From positions 62,001 through 126,000 of the forward strand of contig NZ_BAZF01000007.1 in assembly GCF_000813145.1 (NCBI RefSeq): DNA of 64,000 nucleotides, in the 5' to 3' direction. This document shows positions 17,520 through 26,250 of this stretch, piece after piece. Made by a program: the position numbers and the translations under genes. The notes below the pieces were generated by a model that was not told the origin of the DNA, made no database searches, and saw only the letters and a list, made by a program, of their open reading frames with translations. Origin of the DNA: Geobacter sp. OR-1. GTDB lineage: Bacteria; Desulfobacterota; Desulfuromonadia; Geobacterales; DSM-12255. Positions within the stretch are counted from its first letter, which is position 1. Each line of letters begins with the position of its first letter.

Positions 17520-18425
17520 ATGGCCAATATCGCGCTGCTTGCCGTCTGCCTGCTGATGGGGATACTGCTCCGGAGGACCGGGCGTATGCCGTCATCAACT
17601 CCGGCAGCTCTGAACGGTTACGTGATCAACGTAGCGCTCCCGGCAGCGGCAATCCGCTACATTCACGACTTGACGCTTGAACCGTCCCTGCTGTTGACCG
17701 GCCTGATGGCATGGCTGCTGTTCGGCGCCGGCTGGCTCTTTTTTGCGGCGGCCGCCAGGCTGCTCAGGTTGTCAGCGGGCGCAACCGGCGCCCTGGTCCT
17801 GGTAGGCGGGCTCGGCAACACCTCTTTTGTCGGCTTGCCGATGATCGAGGCCTGGTACGGCAAGGAGTTACTCGGCATCGGCATCATCGCGGACCAGCTC
17901 GGCTCGTTCCTGGTCCTCTCCACACTGGGCGTTCTGGCCGCATCCATATACTCTTCAGGCGGGGTTTCCGCCAGGGCGATGGGACGCAAGGTCATCATGT
18001 TCCCCCCTTTTCAGGCCCTATGCTTGGCGTTTCTGCTCAAGCCGGTCCCGTTTCACCCGATGGTTGTGACCGTGCTGCAGAAACTGGCAGACACCATCGC
18101 GCCGGTGGCTATCGTCTCGGTCGGGTTCCAGCTAATTTTCGGCGCCGCTGCCGCTCAGGCGAAACCGCTCTTGACCGGTCTGGCCTTCAAACTCCTGTTC
18201 GGTCCGGCCCTGATCGCCCTGCTCTACATCGGACTGTTCGGCGGGGCAGACCAGACCATGCGGGTGACCCTGTTCGAGGCGGCCATGCCGCCGATGATTA
18301 CGGCCGGTATCGTTGCGGTAGACCACGGCCTGGAACCCGACCTGGTTGCCCTGATGCTGGGGATCGGCATCCCGCTCTCCTTCCTGTCCCTGGCCGGCTG
18401 GTGGAACATTCTGGAAAGGTTTTAA
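17520..18425 (+). CDS. AEC (auxin efflux carrier) family permease
   Basis: 301 residues with ten predicted membrane segments and the family hallmark of two similar five-helix halves. Segments such as LNGYVINVALPAAAIRYI, VGGLGNTSFVGLPMIEAWYG (helix 4-5 region) and FEAAMPPMITAGIVAVDHGLEPDL are typical of bacterial AEC transporters, which carry organic acids such as malate or malonate. It starts right after GGGGGGAATA. The substrate here is unknown. Confidence 0.88.
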   Translation: MANIALLAVCLLMGILLRRTGRMPSSTPAALNGYVINVALPAAAIRYIHDLTLEPSLLLTGLMAWLLFGAGWLFFAAAARLLRLSAGATGALVLVGGLGNTSFVGLPMIEAWYGKELLGIGIIADQLGSFLVLSTLGVLAASIYSSGGVSARAMGRKVIMFPPFQALCLAFLLKPVPFHPMVVTVLQKLADTIAPVAIVSVGFQLIFGAAAAQAKPLLTGLAFKLLFGPALIALLYIGLFGGADQTMRVTLFEAAMPPMITAGIVAVDHGLEPDLVALMLGIGIPLSFLSLAGWWNILERF

Positions 18426-18476
18426 CCGTAGATCCCCGGCACCCCTGACCAGATCTCGACCTGCCGATGACCGGAT

Positions 18477-18504
18477 TTGCCTCGGCATGGAGTTGTGCTA
18501 TCAT
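18477..18504 (+). promoter_or_regulatory. Promoter of the coiled-coil gene pair
   Basis: TTGCCT and TATCAT are separated by 16 bases, with a TGn extension before the -10. It ends about 29 bases before the first start codon. Confidence 0.6.
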
Positions 18505-18532
18505 TCAAACTATTCTTTCTACGGAGGTCCAA

Positions 18533-18904
18533 ATGCGCTATTTCCTGGTGTACACCTTACTGACACTGGCCGTAAGCAGCGGCTCCGCTTGGGCCGGCGA
18601 TACGGAGACCCGGCTGCAGCAGCTTGAAGCAAAAGCGGCCGAGGCCAAAACCGGCAAGATCTCGGAATATGCCGCTGATTCGCTCAAGGAGGCGCTGGCG
18701 ACAATCTCGGCAGCACAGGCCGCGGTCGCAGTGGGGAACGACAAGCTCGCGCAGCAGAAGATCGAGACCGCAACCCTGCAGCTTGCTGTTGCCGAAGCAA
18801 AGGGTGCGGAACGGGAACTGCTGGAACAGGTGGCGGTGCAGCGCGTGGCCCTGAAAAAGCTCGAAGCCCAGCTGGAGAGGTATCTGCAGGGAGGGGAGAA
18901 TTAA
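18533..18904 (+). CDS. Secreted helical (coiled-coil) protein
   Basis: 123 residues with a GGAGGTCC ribosome site. A signal peptide (MRYFLVYTLLTLAVSSGSAWA, cleaved before GDTE) is followed by an almost uninterrupted Ala/Glu/Lys/Gln-rich helix from about 25 to 118 with heptad-like spacing. Expected in the periplasm. No catalytic motif. It resembles short DUF4398-like helical domains, but the match is only general. The next gene starts one base after its stop and encodes a similar longer protein, so the two may form a complex. Confidence 0.7.
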   Translation: MRYFLVYTLLTLAVSSGSAWAGDTETRLQQLEAKAAEAKTGKISEYAADSLKEALATISAAQAAVAVGNDKLAQQKIETATLQLAVAEAKGAERELLEQVAVQRVALKKLEAQLERYLQGGEN

Positions 18905-18905
18905 T

Positions 18906-19670
18906 ATGCGCATACTGACGATTATTGTCGTTTTGACTCTGTTCATGGGCTCGGGCAGTGCCGGCGCCGCTGATGCCGCCAAGACGCGAGCACTGATCGA
19001 CACAGGTCGGACGGCGCTGGAGGATCTGAGGGGCAAAGCCGGCGAAAACAAGGCAGTGGCCGCCGATCTGGAGACCGCCGCACAATACCTTGACCGGGCC
19101 GCTGCCGCCCTGAAAGGCGGGGAAAAGATCTTCGGCGGGATTTCCGATGAAGCGGAACAGGATGTCCGCCATCAGACTTCTCTGGCAGAGCTGACCCTGA
19201 AGCTTGCGGCATCGAGGATCGAACGCGCCAAGATCGAAGCCGAGCTTGACGCCATCAACAAGAAGAGCGAAATCGTCAAATCAAGGGTCAAGATATTCGA
19301 CGATCTGCGCGCCGAGATCGCCCGGTTGAAAGAGGCAGTCAGCGCTAACGAAAAAGCCGGCAAAGGGCTGGCCGCACTGCAGGCGGAAAGGGATGCCCTT
19401 GCAGAACAGGTGAGAAAACTGACCGGGGAGAATGCGCTGCTCGAAAAGTTGCGGCAGGAGAATGACATGCTCAGGAAAGAGCTGAGCCGGCGGCAGGATG
19501 AACGCGCCCAGACGACGCAACCGGAGCGGGCCGGAAACCCTCAGCCTGACCCAAAGGAGCTGGAGACCATTCCGGCCCCGCAACCGGAGCCGGCAGCGGT
19601 CCCGAGCCCGGCCCCCGATCCGAAACCGTCGCTGGAAGAGATCGTCCAACCTGATAACAGCGGTAAATGA
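18906..19670 (+). CDS. Secreted coiled-coil protein with a proline-rich tail
   Basis: 254 residues. The signal peptide is MRILTIIVVLTLFMGSGSAG, followed by an Ala-rich helical domain to about residue 95 (TRALIDTGRTALEDLRGKAG and LETAAQYLDRAAAALKGGEK). A long coiled coil follows (about 100-205), then a Pro/Glu-rich low-complexity tail (repeated PxPEP and PAPDPKP). Such tails often cross the periplasm or bind partners. It is the second gene of an operon with the 123-residue protein and overlaps the next gene by four bases. Function unknown. Confidence 0.7.
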   Translation: MRILTIIVVLTLFMGSGSAGAADAAKTRALIDTGRTALEDLRGKAGENKAVAADLETAAQYLDRAAAALKGGEKIFGGISDEAEQDVRHQTSLAELTLKLAASRIERAKIEAELDAINKKSEIVKSRVKIFDDLRAEIARLKEAVSANEKAGKGLAALQAERDALAEQVRKLTGENALLEKLRQENDMLRKELSRRQDERAQTTQPERAGNPQPDPKELETIPAPQPEPAAVPSPAPDPKPSLEEIVQPDNSGK

Positions 19671-20020
19671 GCCGCCTCCCCGAATTAACGAACCTCTTTG
19701 CCACCATGCCCGATGCTTCGCATGCCGAGGTTTTCCAGACCCTGGCCGAACGAGGCGGTGTGCGGATCGAGCGAATCGTCTCCCAGGGGCAGGCAACCCC
19801 GCCAGGGGAATGGTATGATCAGGAATGGGACGAGTGGGTGCTGCTCCTTTCCGGCGGAGCGGAACTGCAGTTCGGCGGCAATGCCGCCCCGGTCAGGCTG
19901 GTCCCAGGCGATTGCCTTATGATCCCTTCCCGTTTGCGCCACCGCGTTAGCTGGACCGATCCGCAGGCCCGGACGGTCTGGCTCGCGGTACATTGGCCGG
20001 CACCTGCCAGTAACTGTTGA
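19667..20020 (+). CDS. Single-domain cupin protein
   Basis: 117 residues with a cupin barrel: EWDEWVLLLSGGAELQF in strand pair one and LVPGDCLMIPSRLRHRV in strand pair two, the latter carrying the conserved PGD and the His of the metal site. The usual first HxH is replaced by a W/E-rich segment, so the metal set may be reduced. The ATG overlaps the stop of the preceding gene (ATGA). Close relatives are annotated as phosphoribosylaminoimidazole-carboxylase or mannose-6-phosphate isomerase-like cupins without known substrate. Confidence 0.85.
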   Translation: MSRLPELTNLFATMPDASHAEVFQTLAERGGVRIERIVSQGQATPPGEWYDQEWDEWVLLLSGGAELQFGGNAAPVRLVPGDCLMIPSRLRHRVSWTDPQARTVWLAVHWPAPASNC

Positions 20021-20051
20021 AAAATCCCCTCTTTTATGCTCTAATCCGCGT

Positions 20052-20537
20052 GTGCTTCACACGGCCTACATCGCCATGGGATCGAACATCGGAGACCGGG
20101 AGCTGAACCTGCTCAGAGCGGTTGCCGAGCTCGGCAAGCTTCCCGGCTCAAAGATCACGGCACTGTCCGCATTTTATGAAACAGAGCCGGTCGGCCCACC
20201 CCAGGACAATTACCTGAATGCGGCGCTGCGGCTGGCGACCGACCTTGAGCCGGCCGAGCTCCTGGGGAAACTCCAGAGGATCGAGCGCGACTCCTTTGAC
20301 CGGAAACGGGAGACCAAATGGGGACCGCGCCGGATGGATCTCGACATCCTGCTCTTCGACGACCTGATTCTCGACACCCCCGACCTGGTCATCCCCCATC
20401 CGCGGCTGCATGAGCGACGCTTCGCCCTGGCCCCGCTGAAGGAAATCGCGCCTGATGCCATCCATCCGGGCCTGGGAAAAACAGTTAGCCAACTCCTCCG
20501 TGCCGCCCCGAATACCGGCAAGGTGCGGAAGGTATAG
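20052..20537 (+). CDS. folK: HPPK, 6-hydroxymethyl-7,8-dihydropterin pyrophosphokinase
   Basis: 161 residues, standard length, beginning at a GTG. It transfers pyrophosphate from ATP to the pterin in folate synthesis. The family motifs are IAMGSNIGDRELNL, FYETEPVGPPQDNYLNAAL, and the signature KWGPRRMDLDILLFDD with the two Asp residues that bind magnesium, followed by VIPHPRLHERRFALAPL. No close ribosome site is seen before the start. A YHS-like protein gene follows nine bases later. Confidence 0.95.
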   Translation: MLHTAYIAMGSNIGDRELNLLRAVAELGKLPGSKITALSAFYETEPVGPPQDNYLNAALRLATDLEPAELLGKLQRIERDSFDRKRETKWGPRRMDLDILLFDDLILDTPDLVIPHPRLHERRFALAPLKEIAPDAIHPGLGKTVSQLLRAAPNTGKVRKV

Positions 20538-20546
20538 GAAATCACG

Positions 20547-20789
20547 ATGCGCATGCTGATCTGGCTGGTCCTGATTTATGTAGGGTTCAAAATCGTCAAG
20601 GGGTTCCTGGCCAACCGCAAAGCCGAGGAACCGCCGGCCAAGAAGGACGAAGAAGCGCTCCGCGACCCGGTCTGCGGCGTCTACGTGGCCAGGGACGATG
20701 CGGTTATCGGCACTGTAGAGGGGGAACGGATCTATTTCTGTTCCATGGCATGTCTGGAGAAATACCGCGACCAAATCGAACAAAAGTAA
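20547..20789 (+). CDS. Membrane-anchored YHS-like protein
   Basis: 80 residues. A single hydrophobic segment at the start (LIWLVLIYVGFKIVKGFLA) is followed by a short linker and a YHS-like domain: DPVCGVYV near residue 43, then GERIYFCSMACLEKYR. The three cysteines are placed as in metal-binding YHS/TRASH domains. Similar small proteins lie near folK in relatives and may handle copper or another metal, which is inferred from the domain. Confidence 0.8.
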   Translation: MRMLIWLVLIYVGFKIVKGFLANRKAEEPPAKKDEEALRDPVCGVYVARDDAVIGTVEGERIYFCSMACLEKYRDQIEQK

Positions 20790-20814
20790 ATGGCTTCACC
20801 ACTATAAAAACCAA

Positions 20815-20931
20815 GGAACGCGATTTTTTCGCTAGGTCAAGGCGCCAAGGAAGAGCACGGAGACGTAGCAGCGCTACGTCGCACACGCGATGACGCAGGC
20901 AACGCCGAGATCGCGGAAAAGGCGCGTTTCT
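20815..20931. repeat. Dispersed palindromic repeat, copy A
   Basis: Imperfect 117-bp palindrome with related ends (GGAACGCGATTTTTTCGC and, in complement, AGAAACGCGCCTTTTCCGC) and a perfect central hairpin GACGTAGC-AGC-GCTACGTC. The same design is found at 37432-37560 and 54088-54207. It fills nearly all of the space between the YHS-like gene and the aldolase gene. Confidence 0.65.
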
Positions 20932-20944
20932 AAACGGAGGAACA

Positions 20945-21589
20945 ATGAAATTTTTTATCGACACCGCCGACGTCAACGAAATCCGCGAAGCCCACGAACT
21001 GGGACTGGTTGACGGCGTCACCACCAACCCGTCGCTGATTGCCAAGTCCGGACGTAAATTCAAGGACGTGATCAAGGAGATCGTCTCCATTGTTGACGGG
21101 CCGATCTCGGCCGAGGTCATATCCCTGGACGCCAAGGGGATGGTGAAAGAGGCCAAGGAACTGGTCAAGATCCACAAGAACATCGTCGTCAAGGTGCCGA
21201 TGACCCCGGAAGGGCTGAAGGCGACCAATGAACTGACCCGGCTGAAGATCAAGACCAATGTCACCCTGATCTTCACCCCGATGCAGGCGCTCTTGGCGGC
21301 CAAGGCAGGGGCCACCTATGTCTCGCCGTTCGTGGGGCGACTGGACGATATCTCCCAGGACGGCATGGGGATCATCGCAGAGATCCGGACCATCTTCGAC
21401 AATTACGGCTACACTGCCGAGATCATCGTCGCCAGTGTCCGCAACCCGGTGCATGTGCTCCAGTCCGCCCTCATCGGCGCCGACATTGCCACCATCCCGT
21501 ACAGTGTCATGCTGCAGCTCGCCAAGCACCCGCTGACCGACGCCGGGGTCAAGAAGTTCCTGGAAGACTGGGAAAAGGTCCCGAAATAA
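20945..21589 (+). CDS. fsa: Transaldolase / fructose-6-phosphate aldolase (TalC type)
   Basis: 214 residues, the short single-domain class. Family signatures are [15 protein letters not shown] at the start, [13 protein letters not shown], and [12 protein letters not shown] with the Schiff-base lysine near residue 85. The closing region ([24 protein letters not shown]) is also conserved. It links pentose and hexose phosphates in sugar metabolism. Sequence alone does not fully separate transaldolase from fructose-6-phosphate aldolase activity. GGAGG precedes the ATG, just after repeat copy A. Confidence 0.93.
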   Translation: MKFFIDTADVNEIREAHELGLVDGVTTNPSLIAKSGRKFKDVIKEIVSIVDGPISAEVISLDAKGMVKEAKELVKIHKNIVVKVPMTPEGLKATNELTRLKIKTNVTLIFTPMQALLAAKAGATYVSPFVGRLDDISQDGMGIIAEIRTIFDNYGYTAEIIVASVRNPVHVLQSALIGADIATIPYSVMLQLAKHPLTDAGVKKFLEDWEKVPK

Positions 21590-21602
21590 TCAATCCGGCA
21601 TG

Positions 21603-21643
21603 CCGGAAAGCGCTGCCCGTACTGTTACGGCCGCGCTTTCCGG
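21603..21643 (+). terminator. Hairpin after the aldolase gene
   Basis: An 11-bp stem (CCGGAAAGCGC with GCGCTTTCCGG) around a 19-base loop, 14 bases past the stop codon. It lacks a T-run, so termination here may need Rho or be weak. Confidence 0.45.
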
Positions 21644-21819
21644 CCGCTGTTCTCCCGGTCGATCGCTGTCCCTTCGATTCCGTCACCTGCCCACACCATC
21701 CCTGTTCATAACTCCCGCTGTTTTAACATGATCCCGGCGTCATCCGGCCTGCAACCTGCGCTGTTGTTTTTTAACAATAAAACGCTAGACTTCTCTGTAC
21801 AGAACAAGGAGTCACAGCT

Positions 21820-22926
21820 ATGGCAATCACACTGTTGGACATGCTGCTCAATGCCAGACTGATCAACCGCGACCAGTTCGAGGAAGCGCTCAAGAACCGG
21901 GTCCTCTACGGGGGGAAGATCGGCACGAGCCTCATCGAGCTCGGTTACGTCAGCGAAGAGGACCTGGCCAGGTTCCTGAGCAAGAAACTGGGCGTTCCCT
22001 ATGTACACCCGGATCACCTGCTCAACATCCCCCAGGAGGTCATTGACCTTATCCCGCGGGATCTGGCCGTCAAATACCGGGTCATTCCCATGGCAGTGAA
22101 AAAAAGGCGTATGGGTCTGATCATGAGCGACCCGGCCGACCTGCAGGCGATCGACGAGATCGGATTCATAACCGGATTCATCATCATCCCGCTGGTGACC
22201 CCAGAGGTCAGGCTGATGCAGGCTCTGGGGAAGTACTACCAGCTTGAGGTCGATGTCCGATACACCCAGATAATCGAAAAGATTGAAGAACGAAAACGGG
22301 TACTGGCCCTGGAGCTTTCCCCGCATGAACCGCCGCAGGAGGAGAGGAGCGAGCCGCCGCAGCTGGACGAACCGCACCCGGATCTCCCGGCAACCGCTGA
22401 GGCTCACGCCGAAGAGCAGCGGTCGTGGACGGAGCATATAAGCCGTTTTGCTCCGAGCGAGGTCTCCCTGAGACTGGCTCGAGCCGAAAACCGGGAGGAG
22501 ATTGCCGACCTGGTGGTTTCGGCCCTTGGTGACCGCCTCACCCGGGTGCTCCTGTTCGTGGTGCGGGATGATTCGGTCATCGGCTGGAAAGGGATTTCCC
22601 ATCAATCCTCTTTGAAGATCAACGGCCTCAGGTTTCCGCTGTCCGACTCGTCAGCGCTCCGAACCGTGACCGACGGGGCCGGCTTCTACCTCGGCCCGCT
22701 CCCGAACACGGCCGCCCATGAACAGCTGATCATGCACCTTGGCGGCGAAAAACCAAAGACCGTACTGCTGATGCCGCTGCTCATCTGGGGCAGGGTCCTT
22801 AATGTGCTGTATGCCGAAGGTGAGGACACCCTGGCCGATCTGGTGCCCGAGATCCAGAAGCTCCTCGCCAAGGCGGCCCTTGCCTTCGAGGTACTGATGT
22901 TGCGGGAGAAGATCATGATGCTCTGA
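21820..22926 (+). CDS. GspE/MshE amino-terminal-domain protein without an ATPase
   Basis: 368 residues. The first 160 match the type II secretion GspE/PilB amino domain: LLDMLLNARLINRDQFEEALK, GGKIGTSLIELGYVSEEDLARFLSKKLGVPYV and the RDLAVKYRVIPMAVKKRRMGLIMSDPADLQAIDEI segment. The carboxy half (about 225-365) has alternating helices and strands with FPLSDSSALRTVTDGAGFYLGP, suggestive of a GAF-like domain. The middle is Glu/Pro-rich. Some MshEN domains bind cyclic di-GMP. Without an ATPase it is probably an adaptor or sensor. Ribosome site AAGGAG. Confidence 0.75.
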   Translation: MAITLLDMLLNARLINRDQFEEALKNRVLYGGKIGTSLIELGYVSEEDLARFLSKKLGVPYVHPDHLLNIPQEVIDLIPRDLAVKYRVIPMAVKKRRMGLIMSDPADLQAIDEIGFITGFIIIPLVTPEVRLMQALGKYYQLEVDVRYTQIIEKIEERKRVLALELSPHEPPQEERSEPPQLDEPHPDLPATAEAHAEEQRSWTEHISRFAPSEVSLRLARAENREEIADLVVSALGDRLTRVLLFVVRDDSVIGWKGISHQSSLKINGLRFPLSDSSALRTVTDGAGFYLGPLPNTAAHEQLIMHLGGEKPKTVLLMPLLIWGRVLNVLYAEGEDTLADLVPEIQKLLAKAALAFEVLMLREKIMML

Positions 22927-22965
22927 ACTCTTCGGATTGGGCGGAAATTTGCCGGTAAGGAAGAT

Positions 22966-24915
22966 TCAATTGTCCAGAACGCCGCGCACCTTTGTTGCCA
23001 GGTCCTGTAATGAAAACGGCTTCTGAATGTAATGGCTTGCGCTGTCAAGCACCCCGAACTGGGCGATGCTGTCCGCGGTATATCCGGACATGAAGAGAAG
23101 CCTGAGCCCGGGATATTCCGCCTGAAGCCCTTTTGCCAGGTCCCAGCCGTTCATTTCCGGCATTATCACGTCTGCAAGAAGCAGCTGAATCTGCCCGGCA
23201 TGTTCATGGGCCAGCCGGACCGCCTCGCCAGGCCCCCCGGCCGCCACCACGGTGTACCCCAACCCTTCCAGCATCGCAGTTGCCAGCTTCAGCACAGCCT
23301 GATCGTCTTCAACCAGCAGGATCGTTTCGCTCCCGCGGGGGTTAGGTTCAGCGGCAACCATACTTGAGGCGACGTAATTTCCCCCATACCTGGGGAGATA
23401 GATGGTAAAGGTTGTGCCCACCCCCGGTTCTGAGTAGACGTTGATAAAGCCGTTGTTTTGTCGGACGATCCCGTAAACCGTTGCCAAACCCAGGCCAGTG
23501 CCCTTGCTGACCTCTTTGGTCGTAAAAAACGGCTCAAAGATGTGACTGACGGTTTCCCTGTCCATGCCATGGCCGTCGTCGCTTACGCTCAGAAGCAGGT
23601 AATCGCCCGGCGCCGCATCAGGGTGGGCGGCGCAGTAGTCCGCATCCACTGTAATGTTGCCGGTTTCAATGACCACCTCGCCGACATCGCGGATTGCGTC
23701 CCTGGCATTGACGCACAGGTTGGCCAGGATCTGATCGACCTGCGCCGGATCCATGTTGACCGGCCAGAGCTGCTCGGTCGGGCGCCAGGTCAGATGGATG
23801 CTCTCGCCGATGAGACGTTGCAGCATCTTGAGCATATCGGCCACGGTGTTGTTAAGATTGATCACCTGTGGCGACACGGTCTGCTTGCGGGCAAAGGCCA
23901 AGAGCTGCCGGGTCAGCTCTGCGGACCGGCCGGCAGCTTTGCGGATCTCCTCCAGGTTGGCATGAACGACCTGGTTTGAATCCAGGTCCATCAGACCGAT
24001 CTCGGCATGCCCGATAATGACGGTCAGGAAGTTGTTGAAATCGTGCGCCACCCCGCCGGCCAGGCGGCCTACCGATTCCAGCCTTTGCGCCTGCAGGAGC
24101 TGTCGCTCAACCGTAAGCCTGGTCGCAATCTCGTCCTGCAGCGCCGTTGTACGGTCAGCCACCTTGCCGCTGAGGTGTCTGTTGAAAAGGTACAGGGCCA
24201 GCCCGGCAAAAACAAACGCTGCCAGAAAGGTGGTGACAATCGCGATGAGGAAGAAATCCTGGTCAATGGGTGCGCGGATCGACTCGATGGCGCGCACCCG
24301 TCCGACCCGCTCATTGAACCCGCCACTTCCGGAATAGAGCGCCTGCAATCCCGATGGCGCATCGGAGCGATTGCCGTGGCACCTGGTACAGGCATTATTT
24401 GTTTCCAGAAACGGTATCGCGACAAAGAGGTATCTTTTCCCGTCAACCTTGATGACGCTCCGGTACTCCTTCAGATCTTTACGCTCGTTGAACAGCCTTA
24501 TCAGGTCGGACTCGAACTTGTCGGCGCGGTTGACCGGATTGCGCGGGTTATCCGAGGCGAGTTTGTAGTAAACTGCCGGCAGGCCCGCCTTGATACGCTC
24601 CTCGTTGTCAAAGGCGTGCATGACGCGGACGATGTAAGATGAAGAGAGGATTTCCGGGGAATAGAAGCTTTGCGAGATCTCACCGGCATCGCGCGCCCGG
24701 TAAAAGGCGGGGTGCATGACCCGTTGGATATAGTGATGAATAGCTTTGTGGGACAGGAGAATATTCTGGATATTCTCATCAGCCTGGTTCAGGACATAGG
24801 CGGAAACGGCAAAATACATCCCGATAGCGGCAATGATCGCCGCCGCAAAAGGGAGCAGGAAAAACCGCACCCACTGTTTTCGTCCGCCACCGGTACTGTC
24901 TTTTTCAGCTGCCAC
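22966..24915 (-). CDS. Hybrid sensor histidine kinase with a periplasmic heme-type domain
   Basis: 649 residues. A first membrane helix (17-40) is followed by a periplasmic DUF3365-like domain that carries CTRCH at 176-180, a c-type heme attachment motif, and a second helix at 221-244. Then come a phosphoacceptor domain with GGVAHDFNNF (His291), an ATPase domain with the N box NLCVNARDAI and G boxes DDGHGMD and GTGLGLATVYG, and a receiver domain with LLVEDD and LLADVIMP at the carboxy end. It probably senses redox state or a small ligand via heme. No response regulator lies beside it. Confidence 0.9.
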   Translation of the reverse strand: MAAEKDSTGGGRKQWVRFFLLPFAAAIIAAIGMYFAVSAYVLNQADENIQNILLSHKAIHHYIQRVMHPAFYRARDAGEISQSFYSPEILSSSYIVRVMHAFDNEERIKAGLPAVYYKLASDNPRNPVNRADKFESDLIRLFNERKDLKEYRSVIKVDGKRYLFVAIPFLETNNACTRCHGNRSDAPSGLQALYSGSGGFNERVGRVRAIESIRAPIDQDFFLIAIVTTFLAAFVFAGLALYLFNRHLSGKVADRTTALQDEIATRLTVERQLLQAQRLESVGRLAGGVAHDFNNFLTVIIGHAEIGLMDLDSNQVVHANLEEIRKAAGRSAELTRQLLAFARKQTVSPQVINLNNTVADMLKMLQRLIGESIHLTWRPTEQLWPVNMDPAQVDQILANLCVNARDAIRDVGEVVIETGNITVDADYCAAHPDAAPGDYLLLSVSDDGHGMDRETVSHIFEPFFTTKEVSKGTGLGLATVYGIVRQNNGFINVYSEPGVGTTFTIYLPRYGGNYVASSMVAAEPNPRGSETILLVEDDQAVLKLATAMLEGLGYTVVAAGGPGEAVRLAHEHAGQIQLLLADVIMPEMNGWDLAKGLQAEYPGLRLLFMSGYTADSIAQFGVLDSASHYIQKPFSLQDLATKVRGVLDN

Positions 24916-25108
24916 TTAAACCTTTCAACCGCCTTCTGGCGTTTTTAAACGTTGTCTAATTTATAGCAGAAATTCCAGAGGCCACAACCGCTACACCCTC
25001 GCAATACTGCAGTACCATAATGATCAAGCCGAAGAGTGCAGACCTCATACTTCAGTTTCCCATTTGCGACGCAATCCCCCCAGTTGTTTACCGCATGTTC
25101 ACATGTTC

Positions 25109-25429
25109 CTATTCCACCGATACCGCTGTGCCGCTGGCTGAGACCATCAGCATGCCGTTGGTCTTGCCGAGCACCTCATAGTCCAGATCCACACCAACGA
25201 CTGCGTTTGCTCCCATATCCTGCGCCCTTTCCCGCAGCTCCTGGAGGGCAATGTCCCGGGCTCGTTGCAGTTCCCTTTCATAAGTGGCCGAGCGGCCGCC
25301 GACCAGATCACTGATACTGGCGAAAAGGTCTTTGAACAGGTTGGCCCCCAGGATCGCCTCGCCGGTGACGATGCCATAATACTGCCTGATCCGTTTGCCC
25401 TCGATTGACGGGGTTGTTGTGATTATCAT
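25109..25429 (-). CDS. YbjQ/UPF0145 family protein, copy 1
   Basis: 106 residues from the ATG after GGAGGAAATAC. It has the UPF0145 features: [20 protein letters not shown] at the start, then [20 protein letters not shown], and a closing [16 protein letters not shown]. The fold is a small alpha/beta domain that forms oligomers; the role is unknown and the family was once called heavy-metal-binding on weak grounds. It lies 42 bases after the glutaredoxin gene. Copy 2 at 26916 differs by one residue (Asp to Glu). Confidence 0.88.
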   Translation of the reverse strand: MIITTTPSIEGKRIRQYYGIVTGEAILGANLFKDLFASISDLVGGRSATYERELQRARDIALQELRERAQDMGANAVVGVDLDYEVLGKTNGMLMVSASGTAVSVE

Positions 25430-25470
25430 CTGTATTTCCTCCTTGGTTTCTTTCGTGAACCGCTTCGGCA

Positions 25471-25965
25471 TTACTGCCGCAGATAGCGGTCGATCTCCTC
25501 GGGGTCGAACCCTCTGACCTTGTTGGCGCCGATCTTGATCAGCGGCACGCCCCTCCCGCCAAGCTCCTTGTGGCGCCGGTTGGCGTCCTGATCCTTTTCG
25601 ATGTCATAGACGGCATAGGAGACCCCTTTTTCGTTCAGGTAGCGGAGGGCCTTTTTGCAGTAGCCGCACCAGCTCGTCACATAGACCTCCACGCTTTTGG
25701 TGGAGTTCTCGCGCGGCGCCGTCGCCCGCACCGGTGCCGCCGGCCGCGACCGGGCAGGAGCCGTCGGCTGCGCGTCCATGACACTGAGCGCCGGCAGGTC
25801 GTCCATGGTCCGGGCGCTCTTGCGGTACTTCTTCGGCACACTCCCCAGGTCGTCAACGAAATGGAGATCTCCCCGGTCGTCGGTGTACTTGTAGGTGTCG
25901 GCCCGGAGGGGGATGGCGGTGAGGATTACTGCAGCGACAAGGATTAAGATTGCAGTCTTGTTCAT
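25471..25965 (-). CDS. Exported DUF4124-glutaredoxin fusion, copy 1
   Basis: 164 residues. A signal peptide ([19 protein letters not shown]) leads into a DUF4124 motif, [24 protein letters not shown], then a Pro/Ala linker (about 65-88), and a glutaredoxin domain with the CxxC site [10 protein letters not shown]. The domain keeps the [11 protein letters not shown] cis-proline segment. An exported glutaredoxin would act on thiols in the periplasm. The start follows AAAGG. Copy 2 at 27278 is identical over the glutaredoxin half. Confidence 0.85.
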   Translation of the reverse strand: MNKTAILILVAAVILTAIPLRADTYKYTDDRGDLHFVDDLGSVPKKYRKSARTMDDLPALSVMDAQPTAPARSRPAAPVRATAPRENSTKSVEVYVTSWCGYCKKALRYLNEKGVSYAVYDIEKDQDANRRHKELGGRGVPLIKIGANKVRGFDPEEIDRYLRQ

Positions 25966-26051
25966 GGCTACCTTTGGTAAGATTTGAGATATGTTCTTTG
26001 GTACGATGTTTCTTTCATTTTCCTTCAAGCCCTTTCGAAACGGGCATTGCC

Positions 26052-26213
26052 TTATGATTTCATCCTGCGGGCTTTGAGCCCGCACAGCGGGCAGCGTTTC
26101 TCCGGAACCGCCTGGTTGCAGCGCTCACACCAGTACAGAGGCAATTGCTCTTCCTGGCAGATCCGGCATTTATCGCTGGTTTTTTCGTCGCAGGCACATC
26201 GTTCGGGATTCAT
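26052..26213 (-). CDS. Small zinc-ribbon-type protein, copy 1
   Basis: 53 residues, MNPERCACDEKTSDKCRICQ at the start. It has ten cysteines arranged as CAC, CRIC, CERC and CPLC, consistent with two or three zinc ribbons. The short chain has no other feature. It lies upstream of the glutaredoxin gene in the same direction. The second copy at 27859 differs at a few positions, and the shared reading frame between two diverged copies supports coding. Confidence 0.75.
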   Translation of the reverse strand: MNPERCACDEKTSDKCRICQEEQLPLYWCERCNQAVPEKRCPLCGLKARRMKS

Positions 26214-26250
26214 TGCAATTGTCTCCATTCAGACCGCAAAGTCAGTTCAC

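Larger units (their letters stand above)
25088..26219. repeat. Left copy of a 1.1-kb direct duplication
   Basis: About 1,130 bp covering the YbjQ, glutaredoxin and zinc-ribbon genes and their spacers. It is repeated in the same orientation at 26896-28026, 1,807 bp to the right, with nearly identical spacers. The membrane gene at 26251-26817 lies between the copies and is not duplicated. Confidence 0.9.

Noticed and set aside
25966-26051. Short leader peptide (MKETSYQRTYLKS...) before the exported glutaredoxin genes, kept in both copies
   Set aside because: The frame is present in both duplicates but the copies are too alike for conservation to mean much, and the ribosome site is weak.
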